Of a stretch of DNA of 64,000 nucleotides, positions 32,502 to 41,706 are shown in pieces. The stretch is taken from NCBI GenBank assembly GCA_964355855.1, contig CAYHFD010000002.1, positions 1 through 64,000 of the forward strand, given 5' to 3'. Position 1 is the first letter of the stretch, and each line of letters begins with the position of its first letter. The notes below the pieces were generated by a model. It was not told the origin of the DNA, searched no databases, and worked only from the letters and a program-made list of their open reading frames with translations. This DNA comes from XYD1-FULL-44-32 sp964355855 (GTDB lineage: Bacteria > Patescibacteriota > Minisyncoccia > Phycocordibacterales > XYD1-FULL-46-19). Position numbers and translations under genes: made by a program.

Positions 32502-33065
32502 CTAACTAATTCGCCCAGCATATTCTCCAGTTTCAGTATTTATTTCTACCGTGTCACCTTCGTCTATAAACAAGGGAGCATTTATAATCGTGCCAGTTTC
32601 TAAAGTTATTTGTTTGGTGGCACCCTGGGCGGTGTTACCTCGGACGGCCGTCGCCGCCTCTTTTACTTTTAGTTGAACTTTAATTGGAATAGCTAGCGCA
32701 ATCGGTTGGTCATTAAATGACAAAAGGTCGACCAAATCGTTTTGTTTAACATAGGGTAGTTTGTCGGCAACTAAATCGGCCGGTAGCTGAAATCTTTTAG
32801 CCGGGTCAGCTGCTTCGGTAAACCAATGTTCGCCTCGGTTGGTGTACAAAAATTTAATCGAACGACTCTGTAAGTCAGCCTCATTTACTTTTTCACTTTG
32901 GTGGAAAGATTGTTCAATCACTTTACCGGTGATTAAATTTTTTAATTTAGTTTGGTTTACCGGTTTTCGTTGTTGTTTACGAAAGACATGGGAATCGATC
33001 ACTTCATAGGGTTCATCTTGCCACACGATAAATTTACGTGGCCTGATTTCGTTGTATTCAAGCAT
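32502..33065 (-). CDS. efp: Translation elongation factor P (non-canonical loop)
   Basis: 187 aa, three OB-like domains. MLEYNEIRPRKFIVWQDEPY, TKLKNLITGKVIEQ, and the C-terminal IKVQLKVKEA, TKQITLETGTIINAPLFI, GDTVEINTETGEY fit EF-P. The loop that normally reads PGKG with the modified Lys34 reads KQQR (residues 30-33): by alignment the modified lysine is Gln32, with lysines at 30 and 34. EF-P helps ribosomes form proline-proline bonds. SD-like GGAAGGAGG lies about 15 bases upstream on the opposite strand and is not relevant. Confidence 0.92.
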   Translation of the reverse strand: MLEYNEIRPRKFIVWQDEPYEVIDSHVFRKQQRKPVNQTKLKNLITGKVIEQSFHQSEKVNEADLQSRSIKFLYTNRGEHWFTEAADPAKRFQLPADLVADKLPYVKQNDLVDLLSFNDQPIALAIPIKVQLKVKEAATAVRGNTAQGATKQITLETGTIINAPLFIDEGDTVEINTETGEYAGRIS

Positions 33066-33103
33066 GATATATTTTTAGGAAGGAGGCGACCATAAAAATA
33101 ATC

Positions 33104-33209
33104 ACCCAGCCCTTACTCTGATACTGACTGAAAAGCATAAATCAAAGGTAAAGTTATCCTTTATCAGATCAGTAAAGTAAAAGAGTGAGTATCAGAGTAA
33201 GGGCTGGGT
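33104..33209. repeat. Perfect 22-bp inverted repeat between recA and efp
   Basis: Arms at 33104-33125 and 33188-33209 (ACCCAGCCCTTACTCTGATACT-type, exact complements) around a 62-base loop that itself contains AAAGG/CCTTT. It lies between recA and efp, both read from the minus strand. Confidence 0.85.
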
Positions 33210-33243
33210 TAAGAAATTATAATCGCTTCGCTCATTAATTTCA

Positions 33244-34272
33244 TTAATTCATTAACTGCTGTTTAATCTTCTTAACAATTTCACTCTTGATTTTTGGGTT
33301 GTCCTTAAGGTAGGTCCGAGACGCATCATAACCTCGGCCGAGAGCAATTTTCTCGCCGGCCTCGGTAGTATATGAATAAGAAGAACCCGACTTCGAGATT
33401 AAATCATATTTTTCGCCCAAAGCCAGCATTTCGCCTTCCGGTGAAATACCTTCGTTGTAGAGCACGTCAAATTCCGCTACTTTAAATGGGGCCGCCACTT
33501 TGTTTTTTACCACCTTAACTCGTACTCGTCCGCCGACTATTTCTTCGCCCTTTTTAATTTGCGCAATCCGTCTAATATCGAGCCGGACCGAAGAATAAAA
33601 TTTAAGAGCCTTGCCACCCGGGGTAGTTTCAGGGTTGCCAAACATAACGCCAATTTGCATGCGAATTTGATTGATAAAAATCACGACCGTTTTAGATTTG
33701 GCGACAATGGCAGTCATTTTGCGCAGGGCTTGGGACATTAAGCGGGCCTGTTTACCCAGATGGTGAGCCCCAATGTCCCCCTCGATCTCATCTTTTGGGG
33801 TAAGGGCGGCCACCGAATCAACCACAATAATATCTATTTTGCCCGACCGGATCAGACTTTCCACTATCTCTAGCGCTTGCTCACCATAATCTGGTTGGGA
33901 GATTAATAGCTCATCTATTTTTACACCTAATTTTTTAGAATATTCTGGATCCATGGCGTGTTCCGCATCAATAAACGCACAAATCCCACCTAGTTTTTGG
34001 GCTTCGGCCACCATATGCAAAGCCAGGGTCGTTTTACCGGAAGACTCGGGACCAAAAATTTCAATCACTCGCCCGCGGGGAATACCGCCAATGCCAAGCG
34101 CCAAATCGAGACCAAGCGAGCCGGTGGGAATGGCATTAACATTTACTTTTGGTTTATCACCAAGTTTCATAATTGCTTCGTCACCAAAACGCGATTGAAT
34201 AGCTCTAATTGTATCTTCGATATCAGTTCCGTCCGCCTCTCTTTTTCTGGTTGGTTTTTTAGTAAATGCCAT
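33244..34272 (-). CDS. recA: Recombinase RecA
   Basis: 342 aa. Walker A GPESSGKTT, ALHMVAEAQKLGGICAFIDAEHA, DSVAALTPKDEIEGDIG, L1/L2 loops, and INQIRMQIGVMFGNPETTPGG are textbook RecA. Homologous recombination, SOS co-protease. Follows a small anchored protein and ftsK in the same direction; there is an 11-base gap to the upstream gene. Confidence 0.97.
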   Translation of the reverse strand: MAFTKKPTRKREADGTDIEDTIRAIQSRFGDEAIMKLGDKPKVNVNAIPTGSLGLDLALGIGGIPRGRVIEIFGPESSGKTTLALHMVAEAQKLGGICAFIDAEHAMDPEYSKKLGVKIDELLISQPDYGEQALEIVESLIRSGKIDIIVVDSVAALTPKDEIEGDIGAHHLGKQARLMSQALRKMTAIVAKSKTVVIFINQIRMQIGVMFGNPETTPGGKALKFYSSVRLDIRRIAQIKKGEEIVGGRVRVKVVKNKVAAPFKVAEFDVLYNEGISPEGEMLALGEKYDLISKSGSSYSYTTEAGEKIALGRGYDASRTYLKDNPKIKSEIVKKIKQQLMN

Positions 34273-34283
34273 AGGGATATTAT

Positions 34284-34643
34284 TTAACCTTGATAAATTA
34301 ATTCGATTTGTTTAGACACCTTACGCCCAAAAGCATCGGTGGCTTTCAGGGTCAGTATATTATAGCCAGGAAAGAGGAGCAATGACTCGGTAAATCGACC
34401 CTCGTCGTCGGTAAATATTTGGCGGTCGTTGAGATAAATTTTGGCAATTCGTTCGGCGCGGCCTTTTATGGTGGCTAGCTCTTCGGCATAAGTACTGCCA
34501 GAAGTAGGAGAAATGACGGTTATTTCTGGACCAGTTAAAATATCGGTAGTTTTAAAATAGGAATAGACAATAATAACAACAAATATTACCACCATTGCCA
34601 GGGTGGTAAGGCTATGGCATTTGGGAATAGAGAACTTTTTCAT
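34284..34643 (-). CDS. Membrane-anchored Ig-like (glucodextranase-B-like) protein
   Basis: 119 aa. One N-terminal membrane helix (LTTLAMVVIFVVIIVYSYF), then a single beta domain PEITVISPTSGSTY..., IKGRAERIAKIYLNDRQIF, and FPGYNILTLKATDAFGRK, the pattern of bacterial Ig / glucodextranase domain B. Role unknown; extracellular or envelope. It lies between ftsK and recA with gaps of about 11 bases, so it is co-transcribed. Confidence 0.75.
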   Translation of the reverse strand: MKKFSIPKCHSLTTLAMVVIFVVIIVYSYFKTTDILTGPEITVISPTSGSTYAEELATIKGRAERIAKIYLNDRQIFTDDEGRFTESLLLFPGYNILTLKATDAFGRKVSKQIELIYQG

Positions 34644-34654
34644 TTAAAGACAGA

Positions 34655-36832
34655 TTAAGCAATATTAGTTGGCTCGGTCGGGTTGGCTTCACGATATATT
34701 TCTCGTGGCTTGGCGCCATCGCCGGGACCAATTATCCCTCTTTCTTCTAACATATCCAACAGGCGGGCGGCCCGGGCATAACCCACCTTTAGTTTTCGTT
34801 GCAAATAAGAGGCCGAGGCTTTGCCGGCTTCCATAACAGCTAAGCGGGCGTCTTCGTACAAGTCATCATCGTCACTGTTGGTATCAAGGGCGGTAGAAAA
34901 TAGAGCATGGCTAGAATTGCCGTGTTCATTATCAAAACTTATTTCATCTAACAATTCGTCTTTATACTGTTCTACCAAAAAGGAAACGACCGATTTGACT
35001 TCAGATTCAGAAATATAAGCCGATTGGAGGCGAATCGGTTTAGACATTTCACCAGATAAATACAACATGTCACCGGCGCCGAGAAGTTTTTCGGCCCCAA
35101 TACCATCTAAGATAGTGCGTGAGTCAATTTGCGATGCTACCTGCAAGGCAATCCGGGTTGGAATGTTAGCTTTAATTAGTCCAGTAATAACTTCGACGCT
35201 AGGTCGTTGGGTTGAGAGGATTAAATGAATACCGACGGCGCGGGACATTTGGGCCAAGCGAACAATAGCCGCCTCTAGTTCACGTGGGTAAGACGACATA
35301 ATATCGGCCAGCTCATCGATAACTATCACAATATAAGGCATTTGCTCCAAATCTATATCTTCATCGGCGGTCGAACTTTTAGCTAGGGCTGGTTTCAAAA
35401 CATTTTCGTGATAGGACTGAATGTCTCGCACGGCCTTTTGTTCTAAAACATCATACCGGCGATCCATTTCTTTGGCCGCCCAACGCAAGGCTATAATCGC
35501 TTTTTTGGCATCGGTAATAACCGGAGTAAGGAGGTGAGGAATTTTGTTGTATAAGGTTAGTTCCACTCGCTTAGGGTCAATCATAATAAAACGCATTCTT
35601 TCTGGGGGGTTGCGATACAAGAGTGAAGTAATAAGGGTATGAATTGTTACCGATTTTCCCGAGCCAGTGGCGCCAGCAATAAGCATGTGGGGAGCTTTGG
35701 CCACATTGGCATAAGTGCTTAGGCCAGAAATACCTCGACCAAGACCAACCAAAAGAGGGTGGGCCGAAGCCGAAAATTCTTTACTACCCAATATTGATGA
35801 CAGGCCGACTGTGGTTTTGGTGGTATTGGGTATTTCAATACCGACCAAAGATTTACCAGGGATTGGTGCTTCGATACGCAATGGGTGAGCCGCTAGCGCC
35901 AAAGCCAAATCATTTTGCAAATTAACTATCCGTGATAGTTTTACTCCCTCGGCTGGTTTTAAGGCGTAGCGGGTGATCGAGGGGCCAATCGAAATTTCAT
36001 CCATCTCAACGTGGATACCAAAGTTGGCCAAAGTTCTTTTTATAATATTAGAATTAGCCTTAATATCACCAACTCCGGGTTTGCCCGAGTCTTTTGAAAG
36101 CAAAGACAGTGGCGGTGGAACAAAATCTTTGCCCCGCCTAGTAAATCCTTTTAAGGCGTTAAAGAAGCCACCTGCATCCTCGTTTTTATCTAAAGAGAGA
36201 GAGGCCGAAGCAGGAATTTTTTTATTGTTTGTATCGGCCTGATCTCCCTCGTCTGGACGGGGAGTAATCATTGGTTCAAAGTCTTTGTTTCCGATGTCAT
36301 CATTTAGACCGTCTTGTTTTTTTCGCCCAAGATAAAATCCAAATAATTTAGGTTCAAGAGTTAGTCTGGTGTCAAACATAATAAAAATAGCCACCAAGCC
36401 AGCCGTGCCTAGAATAATAATACTAGTGTAATCATCGAAAAATTTTACCAAGGGGTTGGCAATGAGCTTACCCACAATCCCTCCGGTTTTTTCGCTCCCG
36501 ACAATAACATTTACTAGGCCTAAACTGGAGACGAAAAGGAGTAGTCCACCAAGTAGGCGATGAGAAACAAAGTTTGGTCTAACCGACTTAAGAAAAGAAA
36601 CTCCGGTTACTACAAATATAACCGGAATAAGAAAGAAGCCGGCGCCAAATAAAAAGTCTAAACCACTAAAAGTATAAGCCCCCATTATCCCAGCCAACTT
36701 AAACCTAGCTAATAAAAGGAAGGCCCCAAGGGCGATAAAAATAACAGCTAGAATACCTTGCTTGGTCTCTGGTTGAAGGCCCGAAATAAGCCTTGATTCT
36801 GCTATTTTTTCTTCTTTCTTCTTTCTGCCCAT
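34655..36832 (-). CDS. ftsK: DNA translocase FtsK/SpoIIIE
   Basis: 725 aa. Four or five N-terminal membrane helices, a short linker, then the motor domain with GATGSGKSV (Walker A), IVIDELADIM (Walker B), RLAQMSRAVGIHLILSTQRPS, and a C-terminal gamma winged-helix (SYLQRKLKVGYARAARLLD). It pumps chromosome DNA at the division septum toward dif sites. The linker is much shorter than in E. coli FtsK. A minus-strand TATAAT (36864-36869) lies about 30 bases upstream. Confidence 0.95.
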   Translation of the reverse strand: MGRKKKEEKIAESRLISGLQPETKQGILAVIFIALGAFLLLARFKLAGIMGAYTFSGLDFLFGAGFFLIPVIFVVTGVSFLKSVRPNFVSHRLLGGLLLFVSSLGLVNVIVGSEKTGGIVGKLIANPLVKFFDDYTSIIILGTAGLVAIFIMFDTRLTLEPKLFGFYLGRKKQDGLNDDIGNKDFEPMITPRPDEGDQADTNNKKIPASASLSLDKNEDAGGFFNALKGFTRRGKDFVPPPLSLLSKDSGKPGVGDIKANSNIIKRTLANFGIHVEMDEISIGPSITRYALKPAEGVKLSRIVNLQNDLALALAAHPLRIEAPIPGKSLVGIEIPNTTKTTVGLSSILGSKEFSASAHPLLVGLGRGISGLSTYANVAKAPHMLIAGATGSGKSVTIHTLITSLLYRNPPERMRFIMIDPKRVELTLYNKIPHLLTPVITDAKKAIIALRWAAKEMDRRYDVLEQKAVRDIQSYHENVLKPALAKSSTADEDIDLEQMPYIVIVIDELADIMSSYPRELEAAIVRLAQMSRAVGIHLILSTQRPSVEVITGLIKANIPTRIALQVASQIDSRTILDGIGAEKLLGAGDMLYLSGEMSKPIRLQSAYISESEVKSVVSFLVEQYKDELLDEISFDNEHGNSSHALFSTALDTNSDDDDLYEDARLAVMEAGKASASYLQRKLKVGYARAARLLDMLEERGIIGPGDGAKPREIYREANPTEPTNIA

Positions 36833-36963
36833 GTAAGTTTTTGTTTAAGGTAAGGTTACTTAAATTATAGCAAATTAAAAGCGTCAATGATATGTCACGA
36901 TGTTTTAAGGTAAATAGAATATGGCTTCAAATAAGGACATTTTTGGTTAAAAGGTCGCAAGTA

Positions 36964-36993
36964 TTGGACAAGTTAAACTGTCTTATATATAAT
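36964..36993 (+). promoter_or_regulatory. Promoter of the HTH gene with overlapping operator dyad
   Basis: TTGGAC 36964-36969, 18-base spacer, TATAAT 36988-36993. A dyad GTCTTATAT (36980-36988) / ATATAAGAC (36999-37007) overlaps the -10, and GACCTT/AAGGTC (37011-37025) follows. Confidence 0.6.
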
Positions 36994-37098
36994 AGACGAT
37001 ATAAGACAGACCTTGTAAAGGTCATAAAAAGACAACATTTTGTCCCTGAACAAATTCTAAAAGACCTTAAGGTTTAAGGGACTATAAAATTAAAAAAT

Positions 37099-37905
37099 AT
37101 GTCTGATATAACTTCACTTACAAATTTTATAATTAGCAAAAATGAAAGGTTATCCTCGGCTATATATATGGTTACCAACCTTATGTCAGATGCCGAACCT
37201 TTAAAATGGAAGTTGCGGGAAAAATCTTTAACTTTGGTTTTAGATTTTACGGCGTCCTTTGGTTTTTTGCGTCAAAATTGGGCTGGCGATTTGTCCGATA
37301 AATTTGCCGACGCCGAATTTATCATTAGTCGAGTTGATGAAATCCTGTCATTACTCGAAATTGCTTTGGGGGGCGGGTCGGTGTCCTCGATGAATTTCTC
37401 TATTTTAAAGCAGGAATATAATTCTCTCCGTTCAATTCTGCTTGAAAACTTTTCGGCTAAAAACTTCAGTGCCTATCTTTTGGCGGGAGCCGAAGGAAAC
37501 TTTAGTCGGATTGGTTTAGCCCCAGTGCTAATTGATGCCAATCGGGTTAATAATCAGACATTGTCTAAGGATCCAGAGGCTATAAACCAAAAATCAACAT
37601 ATCTTACCGAGATTACAACTGATAATAAATCAATACCAGTATGGGGGGGTGCTAAACCACAACCAAACACCAATAGGGTTAATTCGACCAAAAATCATTC
37701 TAGTGAAAATATTCAAAAGGGTGGTCGCCGAAATTTGATCACCGGCTATCTTAAAGGACGGACTTGGACTTCTATAAAAGACATCGCTCGAGCGGTACCG
37801 GGTTGTAGTGTTAAAACAATTCAGCGAGAACTGGTTGACCTAGTGTCAGATAATGTCCTTGAGAAGACAGGCGAGAGGCGCTGGAGTCGTTATCAACTCC
37901 GCTAG
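37099..37905 (+). CDS. Regulator with C-terminal winged-helix HTH
   Basis: 268 aa. The N-terminal ~110 residues are helical (four-helix-bundle-like), the middle is low-complexity (NQKSTYLTEITTDN...), and the end RRNLITGYLKGRTWTSIKDIARAVPGCSVKTIQREL is a clear winged-helix with the recognition helix SVKTIQRELVDLV. The dyad over its own promoter fits autoregulation. Divergent from ftsK. Targets unknown. Confidence 0.72.
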   Translation: MSDITSLTNFIISKNERLSSAIYMVTNLMSDAEPLKWKLREKSLTLVLDFTASFGFLRQNWAGDLSDKFADAEFIISRVDEILSLLEIALGGGSVSSMNFSILKQEYNSLRSILLENFSAKNFSAYLLAGAEGNFSRIGLAPVLIDANRVNNQTLSKDPEAINQKSTYLTEITTDNKSIPVWGGAKPQPNTNRVNSTKNHSSENIQKGGRRNLITGYLKGRTWTSIKDIARAVPGCSVKTIQRELVDLVSDNVLEKTGERRWSRYQLR

Positions 37906-38099
37906 TTTAGTAGGAAGTCTGTTTTTGTTGATATGGCGTTGACTATTGGCCTATTTTCTGTAATACTATTAGACAGGGTTTCGGACCATGAAAAACTTAA
38001 TTATGGTTTATTGATTTAACAACTTAGTATGTGGGGTTGGCGGTAAGATACAATTTATTTCCAGATTAAATACTTATCCACAAAAGAAACGAGCCTTAT

Positions 38100-38128
38100 T
38101 TGCTAGGTTTTTAGGGAAAGACTATAAT
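38100..38128 (+). promoter_or_regulatory. Promoter of the S-layer-like gene
   Basis: TTGCTA 38100-38105, 17-base spacer, TATAAT 38123-38128. It would give a 5' UTR of about 375 bases. Confidence 0.6.
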
Positions 38129-38134
38129 TTAGTC

Positions 38135-38509
38135 TGTACCGCCGTAGTGGCGGTCGGTGTCTGTGGTCATTGAAAATTTAATATATATAGAGACATTAAT
38201 GATGAATAAAAAATTCCCGTTTTTCCCGCGTGATTTATTTGGCTGTATTGTTACTGTACGACAGATTAACTTCCCTTGTTATTAAACCTTGTGATCAAAG
38301 TCACAAGGATTAATAAAAATAGATTTATTATCAATGATGCGAAGTGGTAGTGCCTTGTGGCATGGCTATTTACGCATTGATAAGTCTGGCAACAAAGATG
38401 GTCCTGACACATGTCGATGTGGGCCGGGATGTAAGTCTTTGTTAATAGACAGAATTCAATTACAAATTACAAGTTGAATTATAAGTAAGAATTATTGTTA
38501 ACCTATATT
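38135..38509 (+). ncRNA. Long structured 5' leader of the S-layer-like gene
   Basis: The 604 bases from 37906 to 38509 hold no gene. Stems seen: ACCGCC/TGGCGG near 38139; CCTTGTGA/TCACAAGG (38287-38308); domain I TTATCAAT...GCG (38328-38341) with CGCATTGATAA (38373-38383) enclosing TGCC/GGCA; domain II GTCT 38384-38387 with AGAC 38447-38450, enclosing AACAAAGA 38391-38398 with TCTTTGTT 38436-38443 and CACAT/ATGTG; and AATTCAA/TTGAATT before the start. It looks like a regulatory or stabilising leader; I could not match it to a known riboswitch. Confidence 0.5.
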
Positions 38510-40531
38510 ATGTTTACACTTAAAAAAGCAGTTGCTCTTGTTGCCGGCGTGGCAGCAGGTGCGCTTGTGTTTGCTGCGGTAGCCGCTCCGGCTCCTGCCC
38601 AGGCACAAACAACCGCTGAACTGCAGGCTCAGATCCAAGCTCTTCTTGCCCAGATCCAGGCTCTTCAGGGTTCAGCTTCCGGTTCTGCCACAGCGAACTA
38701 TACGTTCACTCGTGACCTAACCATTGGTTCGACAGGTGCAGATGTTACTGCCCTTCAGAAATTCCTTATGAGCAAAGGCAATGCTATTGCCGCTGGGGCT
38801 ACTGGCTACTTTGGTCTTCAAACCAAAGCCGCTCTTATGGCTTACCAGTCCGCTAATGGTATAGTTCCAGCCGCTGGTTATTTTGGTCCAATCACTCGGG
38901 CTAAAGTTGGCGCTTCGGTTGTTGTTACTCCTGGTGACGATGACGACACTTCAGATGACGACGATGATAACGATAACGACTCCCTTGACGGCGGCGCTGG
39001 TTCAGTTTCTGAATACCAGTTGATGTCCGGTCTTAACAACGAAGAAGTTGGCGAAGACTCCGAAGACGTCCAGGTAGCTGGTTTGGAAATCGAAGCGGAC
39101 GAAGGTTCTGACCTTCGCTTCACCGCTGTTCGCCTCGTCTTTGACGAAGGCACAGCTGCTAGTGATTTCGAAGACTATGCTAGCGAAGTCTCGATCTGGT
39201 TTGATGGTGAGGAAGTCGGCCGTGTCGACGCTGATGAATTCAACGACGACAATGTTTGGACTAAGACCATTAGCCTAGAAAGCGGCGCGGTCGTTGACGC
39301 TGGTGAAACAGCCGAATTGGTGGTTGCGGTTTCTGGTATCTCTAACCTTGATACCAATGACCAGGCTGACACTTGGACCGTTGACTTCCGCAGTGTCCGC
39401 TTCGTGGACGGACAGGGCGCTTCAACTTCTGAAGACCCAACCACGGCTACTCGAACGTTCTCATTTGAGAGCTTCGCTTCGGCCGCCGACACGCAGTTGA
39501 AGATCACGGAAGATGACGACAGCATCAACGATGCTCGCGTTATCGACGTGCACGCTTCTGACGACACCGACAACGTTTCCCTTCTGTCTTTCACTTTGGA
39601 AGCCGAAGGCGATTCTGATCTAACGATCCAGAAGTTTGCGGCTAGCACGACCGTTACTGGCGCTGCTAACGTTGACGACTTGATCAACAAGATCTCCCTA
39701 TGGATTGACGGTAAAGAAGTTGCTTCTGGCTCGGCTTATCAGGATGCTGATGGCGCGACTGTCGGTGCAACCGAAGACTACCTCTTTGATGACCTAGATT
39801 ACACCATCGCAGCTGGTGAGACTGTGGAAGCAGAAATCCGAGCGGACTTCAACTCTGTTGCTGACGCTCTTGACGAAGCTGACACCATTCAGGTGGATAT
39901 CAAGGAAGATATCACTGACCAGGTGGCCTTGTTTGACATTGAAGACGAATCCGGTGAAGAACTAGTAGATGGCGACATCAGCGGTTCGGCTACTGGCGGT
40001 GCTCACTCAGTTTACGACAGCAGCGTCAACGCTGAATTCGTAAGCGCGACAGCTACCAACGATGACGCTTCAAACGCGAACACTAACCTAGAAGATGACA
40101 CCGGTACCTTCATTGTTAAATTCGATGTTACCGCTTTCGGCGCTGACGTCTACATTGATGGCGACCTCATTGCTTCAAGTGCAGCAACTGTTATTGTAGA
40201 TAACACTGCTTCTGGAGGTACTATCTGGGGCACAACCACTAACTCAACGAACGGTATTGGAACCACGACGACTCAAGCTACGCTTGAAGCCGCTGGTACC
40301 GAAACTGGCGACGTAGAAACAGCTGGTGCGCTTTCATTCAAGGTTCCAGAAGATCAGACTCGACAATTTACTATGACCATTAAGATTCCAGCTGGAACTG
40401 ACGCAGTTGCTGGAGTACGTCTACGAGGCATCAACTGGGATACTGATTCTGGAGATGCTCATGCAAACCTTTATACCTTCGACCTAGGAGACTACAAGAC
40501 TCCAGTCATTGTATTGGATGCAGACGCGTAA
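38510..40531 (+). CDS. Secreted S-layer-like protein with peptidoglycan-binding domain
   Basis: 673 aa from ATG 38510. Signal peptide (MFTLKKAVALVAGVAAGALVF, cleaved near AQAQ), coiled QAQIQALLAQIQAL, a PG_binding_1 domain (STGADVTALQKFLMSKG...GYFGLQTKAALMAYQ), an Asp-rich run at about residues 142-158, then several acidic beta domains (SLWIDGKEVASG, EIRADFNSVAD). Very acidic. Codon use is biased (GAC, AAC, GCT) unlike neighbours, as expected for a very abundant protein. It probably forms or anchors the surface layer. It has a long leader and a strong terminator. Confidence 0.82.
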   Translation: MFTLKKAVALVAGVAAGALVFAAVAAPAPAQAQTTAELQAQIQALLAQIQALQGSASGSATANYTFTRDLTIGSTGADVTALQKFLMSKGNAIAAGATGYFGLQTKAALMAYQSANGIVPAAGYFGPITRAKVGASVVVTPGDDDDTSDDDDDNDNDSLDGGAGSVSEYQLMSGLNNEEVGEDSEDVQVAGLEIEADEGSDLRFTAVRLVFDEGTAASDFEDYASEVSIWFDGEEVGRVDADEFNDDNVWTKTISLESGAVVDAGETAELVVAVSGISNLDTNDQADTWTVDFRSVRFVDGQGASTSEDPTTATRTFSFESFASAADTQLKITEDDDSINDARVIDVHASDDTDNVSLLSFTLEAEGDSDLTIQKFAASTTVTGAANVDDLINKISLWIDGKEVASGSAYQDADGATVGATEDYLFDDLDYTIAAGETVEAEIRADFNSVADALDEADTIQVDIKEDITDQVALFDIEDESGEELVDGDISGSATGGAHSVYDSSVNAEFVSATATNDDASNANTNLEDDTGTFIVKFDVTAFGADVYIDGDLIASSAATVIVDNTASGGTIWGTTTNSTNGIGTTTTQATLEAAGTETGDVETAGALSFKVPEDQTRQFTMTIKIPAGTDAVAGVRLRGINWDTDSGDAHANLYTFDLGDYKTPVIVLDADA

Positions 40532-40578
40532 AATCTGACAGTCTAACTATGGCGCTTTAATCAGCTAAATAGTTAAAC

Positions 40579-40629
40579 CAAAAACCGCCTTGGGCGACAC
40601 AGCAATGTGTTTAGCTCAGGCGGTTTTTT
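40579..40629 (+). terminator. Strong terminator of the S-layer-like gene
   Basis: AAAACCGCCT / AGGCGGTTTT stem with inner TGGGC/GCTCA pairs and TTTTTT. Confidence 0.88.
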
Positions 40630-40685
40630 GGTGGGCGAAGATGAAAATGGAAGATACTGTTATACACAGGTATCGGCTCTTACGC

Positions 40686-40714
40686 TTCGACATATCCTAA
40701 ATTAGGAGTATACT
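40686..40714 (+). promoter_or_regulatory. Candidate promoter
   Basis: TTCGAC 40686-40691, 17-base spacer, TATACT 40709-40714; 52 bases before ATG 40767. Confidence 0.45.
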
Positions 40715-40766
40715 TTAGGCAAGTATCTTGAGGTTTTAGTTGATTAATTAACGTCGAAAATATGTT

Positions 40767-41675
40767 ATGGTAAAAATATTAACCAAAAGTTTTATTGGAA
40801 CTGTCGTCCTCGCCGCTTTAGCGATCGCGACAGCCCTCCCAGCCCAAGCGGCGACGACTGATTTCATCGCCGACGGCAATATCACGGTCTCGTCGGTAGT
40901 CTATGGCTCACTGACGGTGGACATGCTGATCATGAGCGGTTCTCGGGCCGAAAGTTGGAACTTTGACAGCAGCAACTTTACGGTGACTAACGCTGATGCC
41001 ACTAACCCTTTCACCGTAGGTTCATCGGACGCGACGGTCAAATCGATGCGCGTTCGACAAAGCGGTGGCAGTAGTGAAACCTGTGCCAACAACACCACCC
41101 TGGGCACTAGTTTCGTGACTGTGCCGACCCAAGGCAGTTATGTCGTCTATCCATCTCCGGACCTCTGTTCAGTCGCTAGTACTGGCGGTGGCGGTGGCAG
41201 TAAGAAAGAAAAAGACAAACCAGTGACCTCCGCTATACCGGCGACCCCTGGCGTGTCTTCGGCCACCCCTGCTTCTCCGGCTTTGGCCAATGCTTCCGCC
41301 AATGCCTCGTTTAATCGGGCTTTGGTTGCCGGCAGTACGGGCGAAGATGTGAAGAGATTGCAGCAGTTTCTAAACAGTCAGGGTGCTACGGTGGCGTCCG
41401 CTGGCCCCGGTTCGGCTGGTTTGGAGACTATGTTTTTTGGTCCGGCCACTAAAGCGGCTGTGGTCAAGTTTCAATTAGCCAATGGTGTTATCCAGGCGGC
41501 TACTGACTTAGGGGCTGGTCGTGTGGGGCCACTGACAATGGCCAAGATTAACGCGCTGTTAGGTGCGAGTGCGACTGTTTCGGCTGCTCCCTTGTCGATT
41601 GCCGAGCAGATCAAAGCCTTAACCGCTCAACTAGCGCTTTTGCAAGCCCAGCTGGCGGCAAATCAAGGAAATTAA
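40767..41675 (+). CDS. Secreted protein with C-terminal peptidoglycan-binding domain
   Basis: 302 aa. Signal peptide (LAALAIATALPAQAATT), a beta-rich N-terminal domain with two Cys, a GGGGGSKKEKDK linker and Ala/Pro/Ser-rich spacer, a PG_binding_1 domain (STGEDVKRLQQFLNSQG...FFGPATKAAVVKFQLANG) and a closing coiled AEQIKALTAQLALLQAQL. The PG domain resembles that of the S-layer-like gene upstream. Probably tethered to cell-wall peptidoglycan. Confidence 0.8.
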   Translation: MVKILTKSFIGTVVLAALAIATALPAQAATTDFIADGNITVSSVVYGSLTVDMLIMSGSRAESWNFDSSNFTVTNADATNPFTVGSSDATVKSMRVRQSGGSSETCANNTTLGTSFVTVPTQGSYVVYPSPDLCSVASTGGGGGSKKEKDKPVTSAIPATPGVSSATPASPALANASANASFNRALVAGSTGEDVKRLQQFLNSQGATVASAGPGSAGLETMFFGPATKAAVVKFQLANGVIQAATDLGAGRVGPLTMAKINALLGASATVSAAPLSIAEQIKALTAQLALLQAQLAANQGN

Positions 41676-41706
41676 TTTTTATTAGAATTTTAAGTTAAAA
41701 GTTATT

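Noticed and set aside
36892..37077. 61-codon frame upstream of the HTH gene.
   Set aside because: No ribosome site or recognisable motif; it overlaps the promoter and operator dyad.
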